The position numbers and the translations under genes were made by a program. The notes below the pieces were generated by a model. It was not told where the DNA came from. It did no database searches and worked only from the letters and a program-made list of their open reading frames with translations. This document shows, in pieces, positions 48,946 to 61,269 of a stretch of DNA of 64,000 nt. This DNA comes from Lytechinus variegatus (lineage: Eukaryota; Echinodermata; Echinoidea; Temnopleuroida; Toxopneustidae). The stretch's first letter is position 1. Every line of letters starts with the position of its first letter. The stretch lies in NCBI RefSeq assembly GCF_018143015.1, contig NC_054758.1:20552501-20616500 (forward strand). Reading direction: 5' to 3'.

Positions 48946-49852
48946 TTCCTCTTTCTTCTTTTTTTCTCCTTTTCCCCTCTTCCTCTCTCTTATTCCCCCC
49001 CCCCTCTTCCTCTTTTTTTCTCCCCCTCCCCTCCCTTTTCTTCTCTTCCTTCCCTCTTCCTCTTTCTTTCCCCTCTTCTTTTTCCCTTTTCTTCTTTTCT
49101 TTCCCCTCTCTTTTTTTTCTTTCCTCCCTCTTCCCCTTTCTCCTTTTCTTTCCCCTCCTCCTCTTTTTCTTCCCCCTCTCCCCCTCCCTTTTCTTCTCTT
49201 TCTTTCCCCTTTTCTTCTCTTCCTTTCCCCTTTTCTTCTCTTCCTTTCCCCCTTTTTTCCCCTTCTCTCTCTTTTTTCCTCTTTTTTCTTCCCTCTTCCT
49301 CTCTTTCCTTTTTTCTCCTTTTCCTTTTCCCCTCTTCCTCTCTCTTTCCCCCTCTTCCTCTTTTTTCTTCTCCCTCCCCCTCACTTTTTCTTCTCTTCCT
49401 TCCCCCTCTTCCTCTTTTTTCTCTTTCTTTCCCCTCTTCTCCTTTTTTCTTTCCCTTCTTCTTTTCCCTCTCTTTTTTCTTCTCTTCTTTCCTCCCTCTC
49501 CCTTTCTTTTCTTCTCTTCCTCCTTTTCTTTCCTCTTTTTCCTCTCTCTCTTTTTTTTCTCCTTTTCCTTTCCCTCTCTTTTTCCTTCTCTTTCCTCTCT
49601 CTTTTTTTCCCTCTTCCTCCTTCCCCTCTTCCTCTCTCTTTTCCCCTCTTCTTTTCCCCTCTCCTCTCTCTCCTTTCCTCTTTTCTTTCCCCCCTTTTCC
49701 TCTCTTTTTTTTCTTCCCTTCTTCCTTTCTTCTTTTTCTTCTTTTCTTTCCCCTCTTCCCCTCTTTTTCTCTTTCTTTCCTTCTCTCTTTTTTTAGCCGA
49801 AGGGGGGGGGGGGGGGCGAGGCCCCCTCGGCCCCCCCATGGATCCGCGCCTG
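48930..49852. repeat. 870-bp pyrimidine tract ending in a GGATCCGCGCC terminus
   Basis: The plus strand is almost pure C/T from 48930 to 49795. It ends at poly-G and a CGAGGCCCCCTCGG block, then ATGGATCCGCGCCTG. Long Phe/Ser/Leu or Lys/Arg/Glu frames are composition artefacts. Such a tract can adopt triplex DNA. Confidence 0.85.
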
Positions 49853-49859
49853 CTTATAC

Positions 49860-52828
49860 TAATGAATATAGATTCTTCCCTGGACTCAAAATAAACCTTC
49901 GCTGGTATTCTATATAGCTTCTGTAATACACAGTTTTAAATGCACTGCAGGACAAAAGAAAATGAAACAAGGGCATTATTTTATTTTCCTGTATATTCGC
50001 TGCCGACGGAAAAAAATAAAATGTGACATTATAGGAGTAATCAAAGGGATGAAAATATAATTCATTAAAAAAAATTAAGGTGTTCTAAACAAAGAAAACA
50101 TCCATGAAATTTAGATTCATAATATTCAGATTCAATTATTTATCGAGCTATGATATCAAAACAGAGATTTTCCCTCGGGTAATCATGGTAGTACATACAC
50201 AAAGATATTGTGGTAATCTTATATGGAAATAAGGTGTACTTACCCGAAAGAAATGCTCTATAATTCTTCCACTGCAACTTATCAGAAAGAATTAGTCATG
50301 GCTGACTCTTCTTTCTTCTAAAATTCGAGTTTCGTTGCGTTTTAGAGTACAGTCAATATATACATGTATGTCACATCTTAATATCGTAAATCATTACAAC
50401 GGCGTTGTCGAACGAGGGTTCTGCCAGAGGTATTCAAAACAACTCTTCAAAAAGAAAACAATCAAAAGCATGAGAATCAGTTTGATCACCACTTTGATCC
50501 ATGGAGGCAATTGAGTCATCGCAGCAAATGTATTACAATTCCGTTAAATCTGCCGAATACATGCACATCCTGATCTCAGATTGATTGAAAAGATGAGATG
50601 AAAACGTCATACCAAAATGGGGTATTATTCAACAGTACTACAAACAATAATCCATTCAGGTACAACTCGCCAATAATGTACCTCACAAAGCAGAGTTCTC
50701 CCGAGGTCATTTTATTAGGGTAAGCCCAAAATGTGTAAATACAACCTTTACCCGATTGCTCACGAGCAGAACGTTCTATCCTTCATTTAATCATTTCCCT
50801 ATATTTTCTCCTTAATTACCTATCTAGAATGAGATCGAGCAGCATCTCTCATAGCAACACTTGCTTGCCCTGCATCCATGACGTCACAAGATGGTTACGT
50901 AATTATACGCTCTCAATTCTCCGATGCGAATCGAATTATGCGCCATAAATGAGAGGATTGAGTATAGTCTCTATCAATATTGTCTCTCGGGGCGATAAAT
51001 GAAGCTATTACACACCAACCGATCCGACTCTAGATCGATCACAATTATATTGTAATTTCGAATGACATATATCGGTCGGTTAGAAATCGGTTTTGTTAGG
51101 TGTGACTATCGCGTCAGGTAATTAATCCATGCGGAACGCGAAGCCGGCGATAATTAAATGAGTTAGTTCAGGTGAATTGGATCGATTGAATGATTTATGA
51201 GCTCTCGTCATTTTTTTTTCATCCCATTTGTTATACCGGAAAGAGTGTTTTCTTGAGTTGAAACACAAATTTACTGATTGGATAACAGCTCCAATCTCTC
51301 TCTCAGGCCGAAAGACAGTTTGATCCATTATTTTCGATTCCATGATTAGTCTGTGCATGAATTGGTTGCAAACTGCATCGTTCTCTTTATTAAAAATGTA
51401 TATAAAGGCGAATCCTGCACTGATTAATTATTAATTTAATTATGGCAGATCAGGCCCCTTTTGAGAAAAAAAAATGTTTGCAAGCGAAGGCCTTTTTCTC
51501 GTTTTCTCTTTTTTTCTTGACATAAATCACCGTCATTCGGAAGTGAAGACTCCCCCCCCCACACTTTTTCTTTTTTGTTGTTTGTCATTTTGTTTTCTGA
51601 TTGTGATTAGTATTGATTCTATTTCCCTTTAACGGCCCTACAACATTTCTACATTTTTGTTGATACGTACCGGCCACCATCACGTGAGGGTGGGGGGGGG
51701 GGGGGTGCGAGGATGACTTCTTATTTCTCAATTGATAAAAAACAAAAGGGGAAAAGAATACAAAGGAGAGGTCTGGCTCACTGTAATTATTACATTTTTA
51801 GGGGAAATGACGTCATCTTAGAGTCGGCTTGCCTTCCCCCACCCCCTCTCCAATCTTATAGAGGGGCGTAGATTGAATGAAAATGGAGAGAACTCAGAAT
51901 CTGAGAGAAGGGAGGGTGTCTCTGATCTCCAGTAGCCCCCCCCCCTCCCCTTCTATCCTGCCACCGCACTTTCTTTTGTCGGCCGGCCCTCTCGTTTTGT
52001 TTGTCTGAACAACCTTCAATAATTTTTTGACAATTTTTTCAACCCCTTCCCCTTATCCGACTTCCCATCTTTTATGCTCCTCCTTGTTTTCATTTTACTT
52101 TCTCTCTTGTTCGTTTCGTCTCTCAGCTCTCCTTTTTCTCTTTCCCCCTCTTTTTCTACCGACACCTTATTTTCCCCTCTTGCGCCTTTTCTTTTTCGGC
52201 CCCACCCCATCTCTCCTTCCTTTTCTCTCCCTCTGACCATCCCTAGTCTGCAGGCACAGACCCTGATTAGAACTTTTATCAACAAGTGTGCCTCTACGCA
52301 AAGACTAGCACATACAAAACTTACAATCACTGTTCCAGTACACGAGGCATGAGTAGGCTGCACATTCAGACCATTAACTCGAGTGAAGGGTTTGCCCAGC
52401 AGACTAGACCACCCCCACTCCTCTTCAACCTCTCTCCCCCTTCTCTCTCCCTCTCTCTCTCTACATCCCTTCATTCAATAATACAAATGCAATTTCTCTC
52501 TAACTCTCAATCATCAGATAAGCTACAATTATGTCTTCATTATACTTAGGAAGCAAATAAAATCATAACCTCATCTGTTTAAAAAAGAACTTATGTTATT
52601 CATGTGCACTACATCGACTTGCTTAAAATATTTACACAAATTACATATGGTACAGATAAATAATTGAAAGGTTGAAATGCCAAATAAAATATAAATATTG
52701 GAAATTCTGGATGAGCTACAAGTATTTCTTTACTCAACTTACTTTACATTTAAGACCATTTGGGGTATTTTTACTATTTGACACATATTCCAGTTCAATC
52801 ATCTGGAATGTTGTTGCAATACTGACTA
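49860..52828. other. intergenic, no gene supported
   Basis: I see no exon I can assign. A perfect CRE-type TGACGTCA lies at 50879-50886 with TTACGTAA close by. A TATATAAAGG box lies near 51400, and another TGACGTCA near 51807. A minus-strand GTAAGT donor near 50235 could belong to an untranslated exon. All of this is suggestive only. Confidence 0.4.
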
Positions 52829-52829
52829 A

Positions 52830-53059
52830 GGGTGATTTCAAGTGCAGTCTTGACCTTATAGTGTTGGTGTCAATAATAAGTCATTTTACCGGTAACACCA
52901 AACATAAAATGAAGATGGTCCTGAAAAGTCACTAGTTGTTGAGGCGTCAATAATGTGATCTGGATCAGTTTTACAAACTCAGAATAGGTTTTGGAGCCAG
53001 GGGAAGCAATTCAACTTGTGCTTCTTACACCAACGCCAACACAGAACTTAAAATCACCC
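52830..53059. mobile_element. MITE with GGGTGATTTCAAGT ends, copy 2
   Basis: Same length and centre as 12920-13153 (CAATAATGTGATCTGGATC, CAGAATAGGTTTTGGAGC). Confidence 0.75.
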
Positions 53060-53194
53060 TATGTCTTTAATATTTTAAAGCGGTAAAATGTTGATTGTGA
53101 GGAAATGAGGTCATATCAGGAGTTTATGCCAGTTTATAATTGGCAGTTCAATTTTTTTTTCATTTTTCATCACAGGGTTGTGAAACAGACTTTA

Positions 53195-53353
53195 GGGGAG
53201 CGTTTCATCAACATTTTTGTCTGACAAGTTGTCAGATCTGACATCTTTCCTTGATTCTGATTGGCCCAGAGGCACTGTTACTATAGTAACTGTTGTATAA
53301 AATGGGACTTGTCGGATAAAACATCCAACAAGTCCTTTCATGAAACGCTCCCC
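53195..53353. mobile_element. MITE with GGGGAGCGTTTCAT ends
   Basis: Terminal GGGGAGCGTTTCAT and ATGAAACGCTCCCC, with GACAAGT-containing sub-terminal repeats. About 159 bp. Confidence 0.8.
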
Positions 53354-55146
53354 AGAAAAGATCATGTTATAAATATCTAACCAAAAGAAAGTCAAAGGAA
53401 CTTCAGAACAATGTATGAAGAAGACTTGAATATGAAACCATCGTTTCCCACAACTTATACACCCTTGTAATTTTACTTGAAGTCAAATGTACAAATGGTT
53501 TAGCGGATTGACTGACTGCTAATAAAGAGAAAAGGCATCAAATGGAATTACCCAAAATTACAATTTCTGCGAAAAATGAAAACTGGGGTCCTTAAATTGT
53601 TATTTTTATCAGGCACAGAAAATATTAGGCACTGTTTGGTATTGGTAGAAATAAGGTCATGTATTTTACAAACTTTTTACATAGTGAGTGCAATTGGTTC
53701 CGACCATATTGAAATTATCGTTCATGATTTTTAATGTAACGCCAATATCATTTGTGATATTGATGACTTCCATTGCTTACATCGTACTTCGAGGAACCAG
53801 ATTCCAGAGTAATTATTCTACACATCACCTCCTAGTTCTGTTGCGTCAAGCATTGTAATAAAATGAAAAATTTATAGCATTGCATGTTATGACCTGCTTT
53901 AATATATGTCCTTTTATGACAGCATATTAGAATGTTTATACCATCAACTAAAAAATGATATTTGCTTATGTCATAAAACAGAACTGTATATATGGTGCAG
54001 AGGATATGATTTCTCAACATTCAGCCATCGATGACTAAATAAGGAAAGTTCACAGTTAATGCATGACTGCAATAACCTCAAATATTCTCAGATATTTATA
54101 GCATGTCTTTAGCTTTTGTAACAGATTATTTATGTGATGTATTTTCTAGATTAGTATCATCAAACAGTGCAATAGAAAAGCGTTGTAATCGTTGACTGAT
54201 TTTACACATTAGACTTTAAATATGTCATCTTCAGCCATTTAGGATGTAAATTCAAATCTACCACCACTCTTGTTGTTTTAATTTCATTCAAAATTATCCT
54301 TGTCTTTGCTTTACATATTTATCAATTGGATTAAATTGGATATTAGAAAGCTATTATCCTGAATTTTTGTGTTTTATATAAACAATACAAAATAATACAG
54401 ATATTCTATTTTGACTTGGCACCCGGTCTAAATTAAACTATGATGTAAAATCAGCAAATTTATCTACGAAAACGCATTTTAGTTTATATCCTTTATACCA
54501 CAACTGTTTTGAGGCATTAACATATTCAAGTACTGAAATGGAATAGTCAGGGGGTATAAGTGGTCACAAATAAAAAGATCTGAAAAAAGCTGAAGAGTGT
54601 TGAAAATGTCTGAAAAAGAAAGAGCTCCCATACTTTTTGTACAGAAGAAAACCAAAAATTAAGCTGAAAATCAAATCCAAAAGAAATCTAAAATCAGCTA
54701 AAAATCTGAACTGTCACACCCCTAAATAGTGACAAGCATTTTTTTTGTGTTGGGGGGGAGGGGCATTTACCAAAGGGCAATTCCATAAAATGATCAACCT
54801 TTTTGTGCGTCCGACCCCCATTTTTCTCAAGTTTTACTTCACTTCATAAGCTGACCAAGTCATGGTCTTTTCAGAACATTACAGACTGTCAAAAGAACAA
54901 GAAATCAGAGATAGAAAATTTCATGAAGGTCCCACATACAGGGGGGGGGGGGAACATACATATTTTCTGGAATTGCCACAAAACTAAAAATAGGCTTTAA
55001 ACATGGAGAGATCATTTCTATGCACTTACATGTAGGATATCTCCCAGTGTCACGAAGAGTTTATCATGAATAGCTTTAATTTCATTTTGATACAAAAGAT
55101 TCCTCTTTTAAATGTGCAGTTGCCTGAACCGGTATCTGATTTATGT

Positions 55147-55711
55147 TAAAGGTCAAGTCCACCTCAGAAAAATGTTTAGAGAAAAATCAGACAAAATCGG
55201 ATGTAAAATAAGAAAGTTATGACATTTCAAAGTTTCGCTTATTTTTAACAAAATAGTTATATGAACGAGCCAGTTACATCCAAATGAGAGTCGATGATGT
55301 CACTCACTATTTCTTTTGTTTTTTATTGTTTGAATTATACAATATTTCAATTTTTACGAATTTGATGATAAGGACCTCCTTGCCTGAAGCACAAAATGTT
55401 AAAATAATGGAATTCCATGTGTTCAGGGAGGAATGAAACTTCATTTCACATGACAATGACGAGAAAATAAAAATATTTCATATTTCAAACAATAAAAAAA
55501 CAAAAGAAATAGTGAGTGACATCATCGACTCTCGCATTTGGATGTAACTGGCTCGTTCATAAAACTGTTTTGTAAAATGAAGCGAAACTTGAAAATGTCA
55601 TAACTTTCTTATTTTTACATCTGATTTTGATGAAATTTTCTTTGTTATGCTTGTTAAATTTTTCTCTTTTCATTTAAATCAAGTTTTTGTTGGGGTGGAC
55701 TTGTCCTTTAA
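55147..55711. mobile_element. long-arm foldback element, copy 2
   Basis: GGTCAAGTCCACC and GGTGGACTTGTCC ends. Arms and centre match 11258-11813. Confidence 0.75.
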
Positions 55712-55712
55712 A

Positions 55713-56475
55713 GATAATTTCCAGTTCTGGTAACGATCTCAAAATGACTTTTAACAGACTTCAATATAATGACCACACAAGTGTCTGTTTGTATGAATAA
55801 AAATCTGTGCCAAAGGATTCTGGAAGAAATTGTGTAATTGCTGAGAAATAAGCAAAATAAGCACGGATTTGGTCACTTCCGTCGGGTCTTTATTCCAGCA
55901 ATAATACTGTTCCACGTGTGCCTGTTTTGGCGACCTTCAGTGTGATTGTATTTCAGCTTAGATTTTATGATTTAACAAAGTTCAGTTAATGTTGCTGTAC
56001 CAGATCTAGATCCACGATGATATAGTAATACTTAAAGGTATTGTTTAACTTTGTGAGCAGCCAATTTAAAAAATTCTCAAACCAAGATGAAACATGTGTA
56101 CAAGTGCATGTATTTGAAGTAATAAACCCTGAAAACAACCATTATTGAGAATGAAAAGCTAAAACTACAAGGCGAACCCCGATTTTGTAAATAGGCGTCT
56201 TATAGACACCTAAATAGTAGACATTAGTGTATGGGATGAAATTAAGATGGTGTTTCCGGTCACTTTATATTTCAATTTTTGAAGCACTAAATAATCATTT
56301 TCGAACACAATTTTTTCTGGGCTTCATTTTTGGAACATATCACAGACACAGGTGACAAGAGTGACCTTCTAGCTCAGATTTTTTAAAAGTCAAACCAATG
56401 TTAACCAATCACTTTAACCTTGGTTTTACAGTATTTCTCACGGAATTAGTGTTTTACTGCAACTACTATCATTTA
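55713..56475. repeat. dispersed 400-bp repeat, copy 3, interrupted
   Basis: The first part (to about 56042) and the last part (56393-56475, TTACTGCAACTACTATC) match the copies at 9015 and 19945. About 350 bases of other sequence lie between. Confidence 0.6.
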
Positions 56476-56822
56476 GCTTTAAGATAATGTTTGCTTTGCA
56501 ATATAGCAGTTGGAAGCAATCGGTCTTTTTGAATATCACATCACCACTGACAAAGCCAATAAGCCTCCTTTGTAAAATAGTACATAAGAAACATATTCAA
56601 GTCAACACATGATATAAACAACAAATTTCAATCAATCATGATTTGCTTACAGGCAACGATACTTATGTTGATCCCTCAAAGGCTAAATATTTGTTGAAGT
56701 TAAGAAAGAACATTTCTCTGAATCAGAGCCAAGGCAAGGACTATTCATTTTCTTCAAATTCAGTTTATCAAATCAGCTGCGAATGTGGTCCTGACCCCTT
56801 CAAGGTCACAGGTTCACTGAGG

Positions 56823-59800
56823 TCAAAGGTTGAAATCCAGGTTGACACTTTGACCTTGGTTGACATGGACGACGTGCGTCTGTTGACCTTTGCCCTTTCC
56901 CCATCCTCCTGCTGTCACAGCGTAGGTCCCTGGCTGAACTTGGATGTGAACGTCTTCAGATCGCTCAAGCTGCAGGGAAAAAAAGTACAGAAAATGACAA
57001 CACAGTTTACATTCTCCATCATGAATGTCTAATTTCCATGGAATGTTGCAGGCAGCTAAGCATTTATACACCGATTGGAAGTTAGCCAGTAAGTTCTGAT
57101 TGTGTCTATTGGATTGGCTCTGTCTGAAGAGTGCATGGTATTAGCGTGAGATTCAATGGTATTACTGTGAGAGCCCCCACACTACATTATTATCCATCAA
57201 AACCTCTAATTCCCTGCGCACACTGCAAGATTGTGTATGCGACTATCAACAGGTCACAGTTATACGAAAGTTACAAGAAGTAAAATTATTTTATTTGAAG
57301 TCTGGCATTATGCATAATTTTGCACAACAAGCAGTCTGTTCCATGACATTTGCTCCGGCGACAATCGATCTGCTGTAAATTCAATACATCAATGGAATGA
57401 CCAACTTCGATCCTGGATTTAACACTACACCCTATCCCAAACAAACCTAACACAAAACCCTAATTCAACCCAAACCCTCTATTTTAAACAGAATAAAGCC
57501 CGGAGCAATTGTCGCCAGAGGAAATGTTGCATCACCAAGCAATCATGCATTGGTCGAGGATAGATGATGTAATGAATCATGCAAATGGAAGGAGGGATAA
57601 GGACACTTGCTGTGAGAGAGAATCCTGCACCCCTGTCCAGCCGAGATGAAACTAGAGTTTAATAATTCATCGGACCATTGACTGTCTGACATGACATATG
57701 AAAATTTTTGTTAACTGCTGATAATTAGCGATGAAATAAATCCTTTAAGTGTTTCAAAGAAACTAGAAAGCGACCAAGCATGTCATTGGGGTGGGTATTT
57801 TGCATGAGGATTTTGTGTACAAATTTTGGGAAGAATCTCTCAGTAAAAAAAAATGTAAGTTTTCAAAATGCTTTGTAAAATGTAAACAAAAGGATTTACT
57901 TACCGGATGTTGCATTTTTCTGGGCTCGGTGTATCTCGGAGCATGGAATCTCCCACAATGCCGCTTGTCTAGTGCATTCTGGGATGAAGCTGGAATACTG
58001 GAGTAGTATCTCTGTCAAATAAAATTACAAACCAAGAATTGGTATGATGGTCTTATGACAGGATTAATTAAGAAACAATAAATATTGTACTTTGAAGCGG
58101 GATGGGATTTTTTTTACCGAATGGCACAAAATGACTCCAAAGCAGCTTTATTTTGGAAGCAGCTCTGAACACAATTTCCAATACAAAAAAAAATATATTT
58201 TTTTCCTGAATATATTGTGAAATTATTTGAAATACAGTCATACTTAAATAGATCTATATCTCATGAAAACTTGTGAATTTGCAATGGCCTTCATGAAATT
58301 ACTTGGTACTTTCATTAGTAAAATTACTTTAAACTTGAAGTCTACAAAAGGCTAATGAAACAGACTGCGAGTCAATGTGATAGATGAATAACTCTACACT
58401 TTTGTCCATTAATTTAGGCGTAACTTTGGGAAGGGTTTTCTGAAACATTCCCTGGTCAATGGGATAGAGGACTTACTCTGCATTTTCATTCGTAAAGTTA
58501 ATCATAACAATACAAAAGGCTAATGAAACAGATCCCTAGTCAAAGGGATAGATTACTTACATGTATTATATACTTTTGTCCATAAACTTAGCCTAGGAGT
58601 AACTTTAGACTTGTAACTTATAATAACAAATACATGTACATATTCTATAACAAATTTGTCATCAGCCAATTAGATTGAAGGATTTAAACTGTAATTGCAA
58701 ATTTCTGTCATAAAAAAGTTTTATGAAACAGACCCCTGGGCAATTGGAAAGATAACTTACTCTGCATTGTCTGCTACTGGTTGTCATATACTGTAGGATG
58801 CTACCGAAGGCCTCATCTATGGTGGTGTATGCCAGGGCATCCTGCATGAATCCAATATCAAATGAAAATATTTTAAACATGAAAGCAAGAAAATATAATA
58901 AGGGGAGGGGAAGGTTTCACAAAGAGCTGTGAGTTACTTAGAGACATGCTTAAATGCCAATGCACGCGTTACTTAGCTCGTAATCAGAGTGACCGATATA
59001 GGGTAGAGTGCATCCTGTGAACATGATCTGAACAATTGGGTTGATGCACTCTCTAACGCATGCAACTGCAATTTAATGTAAGTGTGACTGTAAGTCACAC
59101 ATAAATCCTTAAGTGAAACACTCCTAGATCAAGAATAGTGTAACAAATGCAGAGAGAGACACAAAGGAAATAATGTTGAAATCATGGGCAGATCCAGGAT
59201 TTTTTTAAAGGGGGGGGTGGCACATTTCCCAAGAAAATTTTGACAAGCAAAAAAAGGTTTTAACCAAAAATTAAGGGGATTTTGTCCATGAAAAAAATGG
59301 ACAAGCAAAAAAAAAAGGGCTTTCACTTTCAAAGGCGGGGGGGGGGGGGGGGCACATTTATGTTTTAATGGCATTTTTACATTACAAATTTTAATTGTGC
59401 CTCCCAAAGGGGGGGGGCATGGGCCGACTGTGCCCCTGGATCTGCCAGTGGTTGAAATGTTGGAAAAAAAGGAATGTAAGTGGCAAAATGATTCAAATAA
59501 AATAGAAGCATACTATATAATGCCACAAAAAATTGCCCATTCATTGGCCCGCATTCTGAACTCTGGTTTTATTCAAACTCTAATTTAAAGTTGTGGTTCT
59601 ACTATGGATAGCCAATTGTGTCATAAACCTCTAATGTTAAGTGTTCAATGTATCTGCTCATTTGGTTTTAAAATCATTCTTAACTGTCTTGCAAGGGTAA
59701 ATAATAAAGTTGTCTTCTCCATTCATCAAGAATTAGGAAAGACCCCAGTGAACATACAATGCAAACAAAATTCTGACATGTTGGCTTCCCATAATTTTAG

Positions 59801-61119
59801 CAAAGTTAGACCACAGACAGTTTAAGTTAAACCCAACTACGGAATAGGGGCCATAATCCCACTTTTCCAGATAGCCCTACAGTTGCCCGAGGGGAGGCAG
59901 ACTTGACAAAAAATGAATCTCGCTGTTACACAGAGTTTGCTTCCCAACGAGATGTCTCTGTTACAGAATTTCCAATAAAGTTTTAACAAAATCTGGGGGC
60001 AGCAAAAAATTATGAAAGTTGATGCTCGTGCGATTTAAATGTTGTCTGAACTGACCTGGATGGGAGGAGTTCCATGTTCTCTGGGTTCAGGCCATGAGAT
60101 CTCTCTTCTTCTAGCTCTCTCTAGGACCTGCTGCCCTTGGTGATTTGCTCTGCACAGTGTACAGGTCATCCAGTCTTCAGGGTGCTGGTCAATTCAAGCC
60201 ATAAAGGGAAATAATGATTTATATTCTTATAGTTCACATTATACATTGAGGAATAAGAAATTTAAACATCAAACTGAAAACAGAGAGGGGAAATATTATG
60301 AAAGTACGGTAACACACATCAAGAGGGCATTAGTAAGAATTATACAAGATACTATTATTTTGTTTTGAATGTTTTTATTCTGATTTCATGAACAAAAAGT
60401 TACATTTCAAATCACATATAATACTTTACACTTCATATTTTCACTTTTTTTACATTAACAGCAGTTCTAACACCAACGATGCATAGCCAAGGGCATTAAA
60501 AAAGGGTTCCAGCTTTTCATAAAAAAAGTATTCCTTGATTTTGCCCTGATGAAGATTAGAAATTCCCCATCAGGTGATAATTATTTAAACCCATGCCCAG
60601 TTTCAATTGTTTTTTAAGCTGTTGCAGTGAATTTCATGTATTTTCAGTATGAAAACTATGAAGTAAACTAATTAGATCTAGTACCACCATAACCAGTCAT
60701 TCAATGGATGTTGCTTTGAAATGCAACATATAAAACAGAGTCTGACTGACTACCGCGCTTTCGACTTTTGGGCTGATCAAAATTCCCTGATTTTTCCCTC
60801 ATTTGAAGTATTTCTTATCGAATTCCCTGACTTGGAGACAGGCAGAAACAACATTTGTCATGGTATCCTCATATGTACAGAACACAACATTTACTTTTCT
60901 GGCTATTTATTGCATGAATATTGTGAAAATACAAAGCCATGATATTTTGAAATGTATCTGGATCTGCGTAAGTGCCCGGGCATCGGATCCCCCCCCCTAC
61001 AAAAGCATCTACCAAAAATGGTTAGATCTAGGCCTTTAGCAGTACTCACCGAGTGGTTCATTTTGAGATGGCTGAACTAAGATGACTGGCGCTCTTTCAC
61101 GAGAGATGTCACAACTCAT
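56823..61119 (-). CDS. AKIP1: AKIP1, A-kinase-interacting protein 1 (5 coding exons)
   Basis: AKIP1 (BCA3) binds the PKA catalytic subunit and modulates NF-kB p65 signalling in vertebrates. Exons in transcript order: 61119-61050, 60174-60056, 58841-58761, 58011-57904, 56969-56823. All have GT..AG borders (phases 1,0,0,0) and join to 525 bases, 174 residues; human AKIP1 is 210. Conserved blocks are VLERARRREISW (40-51, human VLERAKRRAVDW), a short helix-like AFGSILQYMTTSS (73-85, human FMDYTSS), RYYSSIP (91-97), and the C-terminal domain DVHIQVQPGTYAVT..THVVHVNQGQSV (132-168), which matches human IEVYPGTYSVT..THVVAVDSGQSV closely. The middle linker is shorter than in human. An acceptor (GAAACAG) precedes the ATG, so an untranslated exon upstream is likely. 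Exon 2 carries CTLC (28-31), which I do not recall in vertebrate AKIP1. The start choice is the least certain part. Confidence 0.88.
58907..59125. mobile_element. MITE with GGTTTCACAAAG/AGTGTTTCAC ends
   Basis: Diverged GTTTCAC ends with AGTTACTTA and TAAGTGTGACT words inside, in an AKIP1 intron. Resembles 8342-8542. Confidence 0.5.
59182..59454. mobile_element. MITE of the GGATCCAGG family in an AKIP1 intron
   Basis: GGGCAGATCCAGGATTTTTT and CCCCTGGATCTGCC ends enclose poly-G runs and ATTTTGACAAGCAAAAAAAG words. Confidence 0.65.
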
Positions 61120-61269
61120 CAACTGTTTCAAAATGGAAGTATAGAAGAAATATAAATTTATTGGAAAATACGAAGTCTCTTTGTTTTGCGATATGTGTGC
61201 TGTAACTACATGTATAGCAAAAGACAAAGAAATCAGATTTAAGATAGCAACGTAAAATTGGCAAGTTCC

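Noticed and set aside
48854-49894. 346-codon plus-strand frame and 150-codon minus-strand frames
   Set aside because: Pure Phe/Ser/Leu/Pro or Lys/Arg/Glu composition from the pyrimidine tract; no domain.
51446-51520. ATG frame (MADQAPFEKKK) downstream of a TATA-like box
   Set aside because: Very short, runs into low-complexity sequence, no splice support.
52016-52474. 152-codon minus frame
   Set aside because: Glu/Arg/Lys-rich artefact of CT-rich DNA.
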